Of a stretch of 64,000 bases of DNA, positions 16,515 to 25,144 are shown in pieces (within the stretch, counting starts at the first letter, position 1; every line of letters starts with the position of its first letter). The notes beneath the pieces were generated by a model, which did no database searches, was not told the origin of the DNA, and was given only the letters and a program-made list of their open reading frames with translations. This stretch comes from Pseudomonadota bacterium. GTDB taxonomy: Bacteria; Desulfobacterota; Desulfovibrionia; Desulfovibrionales; Desulfovibrionaceae. A program made the position numbers and the translations under genes. Where the stretch lies: positions 186,001 through 250,000 of the forward strand of contig JAEYDL010000020.1 in assembly GCA_023403845.1 (NCBI GenBank), written 5' to 3'.

Positions 16515-17201
16515 TCAGGCGAACAGCCGGACTATGTTCTCCGGAGTGATGTCCGGCGTAATGTCCAGCAGGGAGAGGTTGATGAAATCTTCCGCTGTGT
16601 CCATGTCCAGTTTGAGTTCCGGATGATGAAGTTCGGGGTTCGGCGGATCGAAGGTGCGGATGACGAACCGTTGCGGGTTTTCCACGATATGGTTCATGCA
16701 GTGTTCGCGATGCGCGGGGAGCGTCGCTTCGGCGTTCATCCGCGCGAAGAGTTCGAAAGACGTGATCTCCGCGCCGAGTCCGTCGGGGTACAGGTTGTTT
16801 CTGGGGATATGATTGTAGGCGTAGTCGCAATTGCCTGCGGCGGATTCGCGCTGGTAAAAGCGGATCAGATTGTCGATTTCTCCTCCCCAGATCAGTGGAT
16901 TGTCCGCGCAGACGCGCACTACGGCTTCCGCGCCATGAGCCCTGGCCGCATCATGCATGCGGGTCAGCACGTCCTGTTCCGGGCCGCGCCATATGGAGAT
17001 GCCTCTGGCCTGCAGATGGCGGGCCAGCACCTCGTCCCGTCGGGTGTCCGGCAGCGCGACCACGATGTCGTCGGCCAGTTCCGAACGGGCGCAGCGGTCC
17101 ACGACCCAGTCGATGACGGGCAGACCGTGCAGCGTGAGCAGCGTCTTGCAGGGAAGGCGGCTGGAGCCGAGACGGGCCTGAATGACGATGACGGTTTTCA
17201 T
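16515..17201 (-). CDS. SpsF-like cytidylyltransferase family protein
   Basis: A 228-residue nucleotidyltransferase-fold protein starting MKTVIVIQARLGSSRLPCK, an intact nucleotide-binding loop of the KdsB/NeuA/SpsF kind. RVCADNPLI, with its acidic residue, is the expected metal-site region. SpsF proteins occur in spore-coat and surface-sugar loci and are presumed to activate or modify sugars with CTP. The ATG at 17201 follows AGAGGTG; a GTG at 17210 is in frame but has no site. It is the last of four minus-strand sugar genes, 12 bases after the fusion gene. Confidence 0.8.
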   Translation of the reverse strand: MKTVIVIQARLGSSRLPCKTLLTLHGLPVIDWVVDRCARSELADDIVVALPDTRRDEVLARHLQARGISIWRGPEQDVLTRMHDAARAHGAEAVVRVCADNPLIWGGEIDNLIRFYQRESAAGNCDYAYNHIPRNNLYPDGLGAEITSFELFARMNAEATLPAHREHCMNHIVENPQRFVIRTFDPPNPELHHPELKLDMDTAEDFINLSLLDITPDITPENIVRLFA

Positions 17202-17213
17202 GGAAGGCACCTC

Positions 17214-18839
17214 TTACTTTTCAAGCAACTTCAAAATCTTGTCCACGATCTGCGCCTTGTTGCGTTCAAAGTGGATACGGCACTGGCGCTGGTGCAGATG
17301 CCGCCTGTGTTCCGGTTCGGCCACAAGCTGGCTGAAGACCCTGCCCAGCCGGGCGGCATTAAACTCGCGCATGATGCCGAGATAGACGAACCCGTTGCGC
17401 GCGCGGGCGAAAGTATGCCGGGCCTCGCGTTCGTGCTGGGCGAGCACGATGGCGGGAATGCGCATGTGCGCCAGTTCGTAGACCGTGCGTCCGGCTGAAC
17501 AGATCGCCAGATCGACCCCCTCCATCATGCGGGACATGATGTTGGTGGCGTATTCGAAGCGGATGAACGGGTTGTCCAGTTTTTTGATGTGGCTGGCCAG
17601 CCGTTCCCGATGAGCGTAGCCCGGGCCGGTGACGACGCGGATGGCGATGCCGCGTTCGCGGCAGACAGGTTCCACCACGTCGAGGGTCTTGCGGGTGTAG
17701 TCCGGCATGTCCGTGCCGCCGAAGGTGACGAGAACGCACCCGGGATCGGCCCGGAAGGTATTCTGGGTAGCCTGCAGAAATTCGTCGCGCAGGCAGAAAT
17801 ATCTGTGTCCGTAAAGCACATGACTGCGCGGAGCATCCGCATCCTGCGGACCGCCGTTCTCGTACAGGGCGTTGATGACAAGATTGGCCAGATTCGAGCC
17901 GGGGCCTTCGTCCTCGAAGTTGACCACGGGAATGTTCGCGTCCGTAAGATGCTTCATGTATTCGGCGGATGTGTCCAGCATGTCGTTGACGACCAGATCC
18001 GGCTTGAGGGCCAGAACATCCTGCCAGAGTTCATTCTGCTGGATGCAGGTTCTGTAGTCGCGGGCCGCGATGCTGGAGGCGGCCAGCTCGCTTTCTCTGG
18101 TGCAGATGAAGGTGATCCGGTGATGGGAAATTTCATGGGCCAGCATCAGGGAACGGAACACATGCCCCATGCCGATGGCCGGATAGCCGGCGACCACGAA
18201 GACTACATGCCGCCGGGCGAGCAGACGTTCGCACAGCCACCAGTCCTGATAGCCGTTGATCTCCATGGCCCGGTCATTGAGAAAATAGGGGATGGTACGG
18301 CGGATCTGACCTGTTTCCAGCGCCCTGGCCCGGAGAATGATCAGCGCCTTGCTTTCCACGACCAGTTCGGACTCGTCCTCCGAAAGCAGGCTTTCAAGGC
18401 GTCCCTGCCGAACTTCCCAGATTCTGTGGCGTACGTTTTTTACCGTGACCAGACAGTCGGCCTCGTCTTCAAGAAATCTGTGGTAGGCGTCGTCGATGTC
18501 CACCCAGGTCAGGAGAGGGCAGCTGGCCCGATAGATGATGATGTTTTCGTAGTCCGAGCCGAGATCCCGCAGAATGGACTGCATTTCGGCGATGATGTCC
18601 AGAGAGGTGAAGCGCAGCCCGGCGTTGTAGTGGAAGCGGACGCCGTTGCGTTCGCAGATCAGGCTGATTTCCTGACTGTCCGTGACTACGATGACGTCCT
18701 GCGCCGGAACCACGCCCCGGGCCACGTCGATGGCCCGCTGGATAAGCGTCGTGCCCGCCAGCTTCTTGACCAGCTGGTCCGGGATGACCGCGTTTTTCTT
18801 GATCGCCGGAATGACGATGCAGCGTCGCGTTTCTGTCAT
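17214..18839 (-). CDS. NeuA-like cytidylyltransferase fused to a PseG-like UDP-sugar hydrolase/glycosyltransferase domain
   Basis: A 541-residue two-domain protein. Residues 1-225 have the CMP-sialate-synthetase fold (CIVIPAIKKN at the start, YRASCPLLTWVDIDDA in the middle). Residues 228-541 resemble PseG, the GT-B-like enzyme that removes UDP in the pseudaminic acid route: AGYPAIGMGHVFRSL near the start, VTFGGTDMPDYT, and CSAGRTVYELAHMRIPAIV near the end. The usual ARxGSK-type loop of NeuA is replaced by AIKKNA, so its CTP binding may be weakened. It lies between a sugar aminotransferase gene and an SpsF-like gene, consistent with CMP-sugar synthesis. The actual substrate is unknown. Confidence 0.82.
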   Translation of the reverse strand: MTETRRCIVIPAIKKNAVIPDQLVKKLAGTTLIQRAIDVARGVVPAQDVIVVTDSQEISLICERNGVRFHYNAGLRFTSLDIIAEMQSILRDLGSDYENIIIYRASCPLLTWVDIDDAYHRFLEDEADCLVTVKNVRHRIWEVRQGRLESLLSEDESELVVESKALIILRARALETGQIRRTIPYFLNDRAMEINGYQDWWLCERLLARRHVVFVVAGYPAIGMGHVFRSLMLAHEISHHRITFICTRESELAASSIAARDYRTCIQQNELWQDVLALKPDLVVNDMLDTSAEYMKHLTDANIPVVNFEDEGPGSNLANLVINALYENGGPQDADAPRSHVLYGHRYFCLRDEFLQATQNTFRADPGCVLVTFGGTDMPDYTRKTLDVVEPVCRERGIAIRVVTGPGYAHRERLASHIKKLDNPFIRFEYATNIMSRMMEGVDLAICSAGRTVYELAHMRIPAIVLAQHEREARHTFARARNGFVYLGIMREFNAARLGRVFSQLVAEPEHRRHLHQRQCRIHFERNKAQIVDKILKLLEK

Positions 18840-18973
18840 GAAGAAAATGCCTCCGGCGGTTGCCGCCTGGAAGTTCTCCGGTCCCTCCGAGAGAGCGCCG
18901 CGGGGCCGAGTTCGGTCTGTCGGCGCGGGCGGGCCTGAGGAAAAAGGCGGGAAGTCTCCTTCCCGCCGGTTTG

Positions 18974-20149
18974 CTATCGCAGGCTCTGCAGCACTTCGCG
19001 TGTGGATGCGAGCATGTATTCGAAATCTTCCTCGCTCAGCCAGTGCTGGAACGGGAAGGAAACCTGCGCGTCATAGAAGGCGTCGGCATTGGGACAATCG
19101 GCGGTGCCAAGCCCTATTTTTTTGTAGAAATCGTATCGGTCGAGAGGAATGTACTGCACCACGCACTTGATGCCCTTGTCCTCGTACATCGCGCGCATGA
19201 ATTCGTCGCGCTTGCCGTTTTTCAGGCACCCGACCAGCAGATGATAGTTGTGTCTGGGAGAGTCCTCGCGCAGCATCTCCAGTTCGGGGAAGTCCTTCAG
19301 GCCGTCGATGAAGCGCATGGCGCGGGCGCGTTTTTCGGCGTTGATGGTGTCGATGCGTTCAAGCAGCTTGGTTCCCAGAGCGCACTCCACTTCACCGAGG
19401 CTGTAGTTGTTGGGCCACAGCGGCGTGCCGTCCAGTTCGGGAAGATCCACGTTGCCCATGGCCGGCGTCCAGTAGTTGGGACGGGGTTCCGGGTAGGGGC
19501 AATGGCCGTTGTGCCGGAGCATGGGGACCAGCGCGGCGAGTTTCGGGTCCTTGACCACGAGCATGCCGCCTTCGCCCAGCGTGGTGAGGTTCTTGTGGGA
19601 ATGGAAGGAAAAGACCCCCATGTCGCCCCAGGCTCCGGACTTCACTCCGTCCACTTCGGCGCCGATGGATTGGGCTGCGTCCTCAATGACGATGATGTCG
19701 TGTTTCTTGGCCAGCGCCATGATCGCGGGCATGTCGGCCACATAGCCGTAGAGATGCACGGCCACGATGGCTTTCGTCTTCGGCGTGATGCGGGCCGCTA
19801 TGGTTTCGGCATTGACCACGTGGGTGACGGGATCGACGTCGGCCCAGACGATTTTTGCGCCCTTTTTGACGTAGGGGTAGGCTGAGGCCGTAAAGGTGTG
19901 GGAGGGAATGATCACCTCGTCACCGGGCTGGAAATTGCACAGCTGGGCGGACAGCTCCAGCGCGGATACACCGTTCATCACGGCGAAGCAGTGCTCGGCT
20001 CCGATATAGTTTCCGAAGGCTTCCTGAAAGGCCAGCATGTGCCTCGCCTGCGTCAGCGGCTCCGCGTTGCGCATGGCGTCCACGACCACCGCGATTTCTT
20101 CTTCGGTGTATTTGATCGCTCGACCGCTGAAATTCACTCTGATGTTCAT
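18974..20149 (-). CDS. DegT-family sugar aminotransferase of the CMP-sugar cassette
   Basis: A 391-residue PLP-dependent aminotransferase of the DegT/DnrJ/EryC1/StrS family. The PLP lysine lies in FHSHKNLTTLGEGG and the PLP-contacting aspartate in VIEDAAQSIG. The frame runs upstream to 20308, but the ATG at 20149 follows GAGGTTA and starts the normal domain (MNIRVNFSGRAIKY), so it is chosen. Its partner upstream resembles KdnB, which in Shewanella oxidises Kdo at C8 before KdnA aminates it; this gene could play the KdnA role. That is an inference from gene order, and other keto-sugar substrates are possible. Confidence 0.82.
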   Translation of the reverse strand: MNIRVNFSGRAIKYTEEEIAVVVDAMRNAEPLTQARHMLAFQEAFGNYIGAEHCFAVMNGVSALELSAQLCNFQPGDEVIIPSHTFTASAYPYVKKGAKIVWADVDPVTHVVNAETIAARITPKTKAIVAVHLYGYVADMPAIMALAKKHDIIVIEDAAQSIGAEVDGVKSGAWGDMGVFSFHSHKNLTTLGEGGMLVVKDPKLAALVPMLRHNGHCPYPEPRPNYWTPAMGNVDLPELDGTPLWPNNYSLGEVECALGTKLLERIDTINAEKRARAMRFIDGLKDFPELEMLREDSPRHNYHLLVGCLKNGKRDEFMRAMYEDKGIKCVVQYIPLDRYDFYKKIGLGTADCPNADAFYDAQVSFPFQHWLSEEDFEYMLASTREVLQSLR

Positions 20150-20260
20150 ACGGTAACCTCGGTTGGGGAACGTTTTGCCCCGGTTTTCGGCAGGCGCCGG
20201 AGAGTTTGGGTTTCCGGGAAGATTGCGCTTCGGAAGGAGCGCGGCAGGTTCGGACGGAAA

Positions 20261-20306
20261 GGACCGGCCCGGCGGCAGAGTTGCCGCGCCGCGAGGGGGC
20301 CGGTCC
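20261..20306 (-). repeat. Inverted repeat between the KdnB-like and aminotransferase genes
   Basis: A perfect 10-bp inverted repeat (GGACCGGCCC/GGGCCGGTCC) encloses 26 GC-rich bases that can extend the hairpin. On the minus strand it is followed by TTTCCG. It could be a weak terminator or attenuator inside the cassette, or an mRNA-stabilising structure. Confidence 0.6.
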
Positions 20307-20327
20307 ATGCACGGAAACGCTCCGTGT

Positions 20328-21404
20328 CTAGATGCTCTTGTACCGTTCGATGAGGTTTTCTTTGGTCAGGATGCTTCTGAACTCCGGACCCAGCGCGTTG
20401 GTAAGAGGCTTTTCATGCACGATGCAGCCCTGATAGAGACCGTCGTACTGCTCGTCGGTCAGGTCGCGGCAGATGCCGGTGGGCAGATGGACCTTCTGCC
20501 GTTCGACCATCTCCATGAACATGGCGTGTTCCCTGGGGTAGATGTCGCCGAGAACCTTGAGGGCGAGGCAGTTGCCGAGGCCGTGCGGGGTATGGAACAC
20601 CACGCCGAGACCCGCGGAGAACGGATGGATGACGCCCACGTTGCCTGCGGCCATGCCGCCGATGTACGAGGCGATCATCATCTTCTCCCGGTTGGGTTCG
20701 CTCATCATGTCGTCGGAAAGGAAAATCTCCTGACACAGCTGCACGGCGCGCACGGAAAAGGCGTCGATGATGGCGTTGCGGTAGCTGCCCTGCAGGGTTT
20801 CGACGCAGTGCATGAACGTGTCGATGCCGGTGTAGAAATACTGGTCCCGGGGCACGGAGGCGGTCAGATCCGGATCAAGCAGGAGCTGATCGAACACCGT
20901 GTAATCGCTGTTCATGCCCAGTTTGAGTTTCTTGGGAATATTGGTAAGTACGCAGGTGCGGGAACATTCCGAACCTGTTCCGGACAGAGTGGGAATGCCG
21001 ATCTTGTACACGGCGGGATTCTTGACCAGTTCCCAGCCCTGATAGTCTTCGGCCCTGCCGGGATTGGTGAGCAGGTTGGCCACGGCCTTGGCCGTATCCA
21101 GCGTCGCTCCTCCGCCGATGCCCACGACGCAGCAGGGCAGGCGATCGTCTGCGGCGACCACGGAAGCCTTCAGCTCGTCCATATAGTTGACTTCGGGTTC
21201 GGAGCTGGTGTCCACGAAAATGAGCTGGTCTCCCTTTTCCATGGGCAGGCGTTGCGTCAGCTCATGATTCCGGAAAAAATGGTCCACGAAAAAGACTACG
21301 GGACCGTCGACGGCTTCCCGGCGCGGCTTGAGCAAATCCGGAAGCTGGGCAAACGAGCCTTGTCCGAAGATGTAATAGGGAACATTCTTTGTATTGCGAT
21401 ACAT
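20328..21404 (-). CDS. Iron-containing alcohol dehydrogenase, KdnB-like (Kdo 8-oxidase-like)
   Basis: A 358-residue group III-type dehydrogenase. It has the NAD motif GIGGGATLDTAKAV, then GIPTLSGTGSE, metal ligands in TGIDTFMHCVE and VIHPFSAG, and a final FHTPHGLGN. The opening MYRNTKNVPYYIFGQGSF and the NSDYTVFDQ segment resemble Shewanella KdnB, the NAD-dependent enzyme that oxidises the C8 hydroxyl of Kdo. The frame is open to 21560, but the ATG at 21404 has GAGGTT before it. It is the first gene of the minus-strand cassette, divergent from gpsA. Assignment as a Kdo oxidase rests on recalled similarity; the dehydrogenase family call is firm. Confidence 0.82.
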   Translation of the reverse strand: MYRNTKNVPYYIFGQGSFAQLPDLLKPRREAVDGPVVFFVDHFFRNHELTQRLPMEKGDQLIFVDTSSEPEVNYMDELKASVVAADDRLPCCVVGIGGGATLDTAKAVANLLTNPGRAEDYQGWELVKNPAVYKIGIPTLSGTGSECSRTCVLTNIPKKLKLGMNSDYTVFDQLLLDPDLTASVPRDQYFYTGIDTFMHCVETLQGSYRNAIIDAFSVRAVQLCQEIFLSDDMMSEPNREKMMIASYIGGMAAGNVGVIHPFSAGLGVVFHTPHGLGNCLALKVLGDIYPREHAMFMEMVERQKVHLPTGICRDLTDEQYDGLYQGCIVHEKPLTNALGPEFRSILTKENLIERYKSI

Positions 21405-21558
21405 GATTTTAACCTCGTTGTAACGGTAAAGCGGGCGGAAATGCCCGATATTGGCGTTCATTGTATGTTGAATCGGTTCGGGCCGCAAGGAGCGGTCCGG
21501 GGCGTCCGACGGAAATTCCGGGCTGCGGCGCGGCGACGCAGGGAAAATGGAGGGAAGC

Positions 21559-22575
21559 ATGGCGTTTCAGGGAATGCCGGCTGTTTTGGGCGGCGGGAGC
21601 TGGGGAACGGCTCTGGCACATCTGCTGGCCCATGCCGGGCGGGAGACCGCGCTTCTGGTGCGCGACCCCGCTCAGGCCGAATATATGAATCTGCGGCACG
21701 AAAATGGTCGCTATCTTCCGGGTGAGTGTCTGCACCCCGGGGTGCGCGCCGTGGTCGCCGGCAGCGAAGAGGCGGCTTCCGTTCTGGCTTCCGCTCCCCT
21801 GCTGGTTCTTTCCGTACCCTGTCAGGCTCTGCGCGGCGCGTTGCGTTCCCTGCGCGGCGGGTTGCGCCCGGACTGCGTTCTGGTGAATACGGCCAAGGGC
21901 ATCGAAGTGTCCGAACTGGTCACGGTCGAACGGATGGTGCGGGAGGAGCTGCCGGAATATCTATCGCGTTACGCCATCTTGTCCGGGCCGTCCTTTGCGC
22001 TGGAGGTGGTGCGCTGCAAGCCGACCGCCGTGGTGCTCGGCTGCCGTGACGAAGCTCTGGGTGCGGCGTTGCGCGATGTTTTTTCCGCACCATGGTTTCG
22101 ATCCTACTCCAGCACTGATGTTACCGGCGTGGAACTGGGCGGCGCGGTCAAGAACATCATCGCCATCGCTGCAGGACTCAGCGACGGACTCGGTTTCGGG
22201 CTGAATGCCCGGGCTGCGCTGGTCACGCGCGGACTGGCTGAAACGAGTCGTCTCGGGGTCGCGCTGGGTGCCCGTTCCGCCACGTTCATGGGCCTGTCCG
22301 GACTGGGAGACCTGCTGCTGACCTGTTCCGGAGACCTGTCGCGCAACCGGCAGGTGGGGTTGCGTCTGGGGCGGGGCGAAACGCTGGACGGGATTGCCGG
22401 TTCTCTGCACATGGTGGCCGAGGGCGTGAAGACCACGGATGCCGTATACCGTCTGGCGCGTGCCCATGCCGTGGACATGCCCGTGACGTTCGGGATGTAC
22501 GACGTGCTGTACCGGGGAGTGCCTCCGCGGGAGGCAGTTCAGACTCTCATGAGCCGGGCTCTGCGCGAGGAATAG
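21559..22575 (+). CDS. gpsA: NAD(P)-dependent glycerol-3-phosphate dehydrogenase
   Basis: A 338-residue enzyme that reduces dihydroxyacetone phosphate to sn-glycerol-3-phosphate for phospholipid synthesis. It has the Rossmann motif GGGSWGTALA near the N-terminus, NTAKGIE, SGPSFALEV, GGAVKNIIAIAAG with the catalytic lysine, GLNARAALVTRG and GDLLLTCSG, all typical of GpsA. An in-frame ATG lies at 21547, but the one at 21559 has GGAGGG five bases upstream and gives the usual length. It is divergent from the KdnB-like gene, and no clear terminator follows. Confidence 0.93.
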   Translation: MAFQGMPAVLGGGSWGTALAHLLAHAGRETALLVRDPAQAEYMNLRHENGRYLPGECLHPGVRAVVAGSEEAASVLASAPLLVLSVPCQALRGALRSLRGGLRPDCVLVNTAKGIEVSELVTVERMVREELPEYLSRYAILSGPSFALEVVRCKPTAVVLGCRDEALGAALRDVFSAPWFRSYSSTDVTGVELGGAVKNIIAIAAGLSDGLGFGLNARAALVTRGLAETSRLGVALGARSATFMGLSGLGDLLLTCSGDLSRNRQVGLRLGRGETLDGIAGSLHMVAEGVKTTDAVYRLARAHAVDMPVTFGMYDVLYRGVPPREAVQTLMSRALREE

Positions 22576-23071
22576 CCCACATTCCGGGAGGAGGTCGCGT
22601 CTCCGGATGTGCCCCCGGATGCGTCCGGGAGTCCGTGCAGGCCGTAATGCGGACCGGACGTCTGCTTCCCGGAGAAAGATGCGTCTGGAAAATCCGCATG
22701 ATCGCATATTCTAATAGCGCAGTTTTCTTCGAAAATGCGGACCCGCAGGCGGTCGTGTCCCGTTCCGGTCTTCTGGGGGAGGTTCTTGCAGGAGAAAACG
22801 GCGACAGCTTATTGACTTTTCATCCTTTTTAGGTCATGTAAAACAGAATTTCCCCGCAGAGAAGCGGGGTGCGGATGAGAGGGCGGTTCCCTGTCATTCC
22901 GGGTGGAGCGGGACAGTTGCGGCACAGGTCGTGGAGCCCGCCGGAGCGGATGGCCTCAACGGGTCCGTTTTTCCGCGGTCGTTGGGCCGTGTCTTTCCCC
23001 GGAGCTGGCAAGGGCCGATCTTTTTTTGGGGGATCGGAACCCTGGCTTTCAACCCTGAGAGGTCAAGATAC
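22576..23071 (+). promoter_or_regulatory. Long untranslated region before speA with promoter-like boxes and two hairpins
   Basis: No gene is supported in these 496 bases. A TTGACT box at 22812-22817 is followed, 19 bases later, by TGTAAA, a plausible but imperfect promoter. Two hairpins come after it: CCCCGC/GCGGGG at 22852-22869, and CCGATC/GATCGG at 23015-23037, whose loop holds T7. GAGAGGTC before the GTG at 23072 is the speA ribosome binding site. A regulatory leader is possible, but no known riboswitch class was recognised. Confidence 0.4.
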
Positions 23072-24994
23072 GTGGCGACAAAGCGCACTCTCCAGCAATG
23101 GAGTGTGGAGGATTCCACCGAGCTGTACGGTATTCGGAACTGGGGAGCCGGCTATTTCGGCGTTTCGTCCAAGGGCGAGGTGGAGATTTATCCTTCGGGG
23201 AAAAAAACGGACATCGCGGTCAGCGTGCCGGAGGTCATCCGGGGAATGCGCGAGCGCGGTTACGATATGCCCGTTCTGTTGCGCATTGAAAACATTCTGG
23301 ATTCGCAGATTTCCCTGCTGCATGAATCGTTTCGCAAGGCCATCGCCTCGCTCGGCTACAGGGGCGAGTACCGTGGCGTTTTCCCGATCAAGGTCAATCA
23401 GCAGCAACATACGGTCGAAAAGATCGCCCAGTTCGGGGAACGGTATCATCACGGGCTTGAAGTAGGGTCAAAGGCCGAACTCATTTCCGCCATTTCCCAG
23501 CTGAAGGACGAGGAGGCCTGCCTCATCTGCAACGGCTACAAGGACGAGGAATTCATCGACCTGGGGCTTTCCGCCGTGCGCATGGGGTTCAAGTGCTTTT
23601 TCGTTCTTGAAATGCCCGGAGAGCTGGAACTGATCCTTGAGCGCGGCGAAGCGCTCGGCGTCCGCCCTCTGCTCGGCGTCCGGGTCAAGCTGATCACCAA
23701 GGGCAGCGGGCACTGGGCCGGTTCCGGAGGCGAGCGTTCGGCCTTCGGCCTGACGACTGCCCAGATCATGGACATCGTGGACCTGCTCAAGAGTCGGGAC
23801 ATGCTCGACTGCCTGCGTCTGCTGCATTACCATCTGGGATCCCAGATCCCGAACATCCGGGACATCCGTACCGCCGTCATGGAGAGCACGCGCATCTATG
23901 CCGGTCTTGCCCAGGAAGGGGCGAGGATGGGGTATCTTGATCTGGGCGGCGGGCTGGCCGTGGATTATGACGGCTCGCATACCAATTATGTCAGCAGCCG
24001 GAATTACTCCATCGACGAGTACTGTACCGACGTGATCGAGGCGGTCATGGCCATTCTCGACCAGCAGCAGATCCCGCATCCGCACATCGTGACCGAATCG
24101 GGACGGGCTACGGTCGCCTATTATTCCATTTTGCTGTTCAATGTGCTTGACGTCAGCATCGCGGAGATCGGAGAGGGCATTCCGGATACGCTGCCGGAAG
24201 ATACGCCCGAATCGGTGCGCAACCTGCAGGAAGTATTGAATGGCCTGAGCGTGCGCAACCTGCAGGAATGCTACAACGACGCCATCTACTACCGCGACGA
24301 GATGCGTCAGATGTTCATCACCGGGCGCGCGACGCTGCGGCAGCGCACGCTGGCCGACAAGTTCTTCTGGGCCATCATGAAGCGCATCGCTCAGGAAAAG
24401 GACAAGCTGAAGCACACGCCCAAGGAACTGGCGGACATCGACAGTTCCCTCGCGGATATCTATTACGGCAATTTCAGCGTGTTTCAGTCGTTGCCGGATG
24501 CCTGGGCCATCGATCAGCTTTTTCCGGTCATGCCCGTGCACAGACTGAACGAGTGTCCGTCCCGGCAGGCGGTGATCTCGGACATCACCTGCGACAGCGA
24601 CGGACGTCTCGACAAGTTCATCGACCCTCAGGGCATGCGCAATTCTCTTGATCTGCATCCGCTGATTGAGGGAGAGGAGTACTATCTGGGCGTCTTTCTG
24701 GTGGGAGCTTATCAGGAAACCCTCGGGGACCTGCACAATCTGCTTGGGGATACCAACGTGGTGTCCATCCGCATCAGCGAGGACGGCTCCTACCAGTTCG
24801 TGCGCGAGATTCGGGGAGATTCGGTGGCCGATATCCTCGACTATGTGGAATACGATCCGCGTCGTATTCTGGAGGATCTGCGGGAAGCCGCGGAACGCGC
24901 CGTGCGGGACAAGCGGATCACGCCCTCGGAGCGCTACAAGATTCTCCAGACGTTCGAGGATGGCTTGCGCGGCTATACCTATTTCGAGCGGTAA
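23072..24994 (+). CDS. speA: Biosynthetic arginine decarboxylase
   Basis: A 640-residue PLP enzyme of the SpeA family that decarboxylates arginine to agmatine, the first step to putrescine. Lys107 in FPIKVNQQ is the PLP lysine. LHYHLGSQIPN, LDLGGGLAVDYDGS and the ESGRATVAYY segment are conserved PLP- and arginine-binding parts, and the C-terminal half has the usual substrate-site region around CDSDGRLDKF. The frame is open to 22931, but the GTG at 23072 follows GAGAGGTC and matches the family start. The carboxynorspermidine-synthase-type gene 150 bases downstream fits polyamine synthesis. Confidence 0.93.
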   Translation: MATKRTLQQWSVEDSTELYGIRNWGAGYFGVSSKGEVEIYPSGKKTDIAVSVPEVIRGMRERGYDMPVLLRIENILDSQISLLHESFRKAIASLGYRGEYRGVFPIKVNQQQHTVEKIAQFGERYHHGLEVGSKAELISAISQLKDEEACLICNGYKDEEFIDLGLSAVRMGFKCFFVLEMPGELELILERGEALGVRPLLGVRVKLITKGSGHWAGSGGERSAFGLTTAQIMDIVDLLKSRDMLDCLRLLHYHLGSQIPNIRDIRTAVMESTRIYAGLAQEGARMGYLDLGGGLAVDYDGSHTNYVSSRNYSIDEYCTDVIEAVMAILDQQQIPHPHIVTESGRATVAYYSILLFNVLDVSIAEIGEGIPDTLPEDTPESVRNLQEVLNGLSVRNLQECYNDAIYYRDEMRQMFITGRATLRQRTLADKFFWAIMKRIAQEKDKLKHTPKELADIDSSLADIYYGNFSVFQSLPDAWAIDQLFPVMPVHRLNECPSRQAVISDITCDSDGRLDKFIDPQGMRNSLDLHPLIEGEEYYLGVFLVGAYQETLGDLHNLLGDTNVVSIRISEDGSYQFVREIRGDSVADILDYVEYDPRRILEDLREAAERAVRDKRITPSERYKILQTFEDGLRGYTYFER

Positions 24995-25144
24995 GCCGTC
25001 TGACGGCCTTCCCGAACAGGCCGCGCTTCGGCGTGCGGTTTGTTCCATGCGGGCGGGAGATTCGGAAAACAGAGCATGCTGACGCCGGGGATGCCTCCGG
25101 CCCCTTGCTGGGGTGGGCGGCGATCCGGAGAAAAGGAGAAAACA

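Noticed and set aside
22635..22832. A 65-codon frame in the speA leader that might be a leader peptide
   Set aside because: It has no good ribosome binding site, is not enriched in arginine in a regulatory pattern, and ends before the hairpins without a clear attenuation layout.
24220..24275. Repeated NLQE segment inside speA that looks like a small duplication
   Set aside because: The two similar helices with Asn-Leu and Glu at this spacing are, as I recall, a normal part of SpeA proteins, so no recent duplication is implied.
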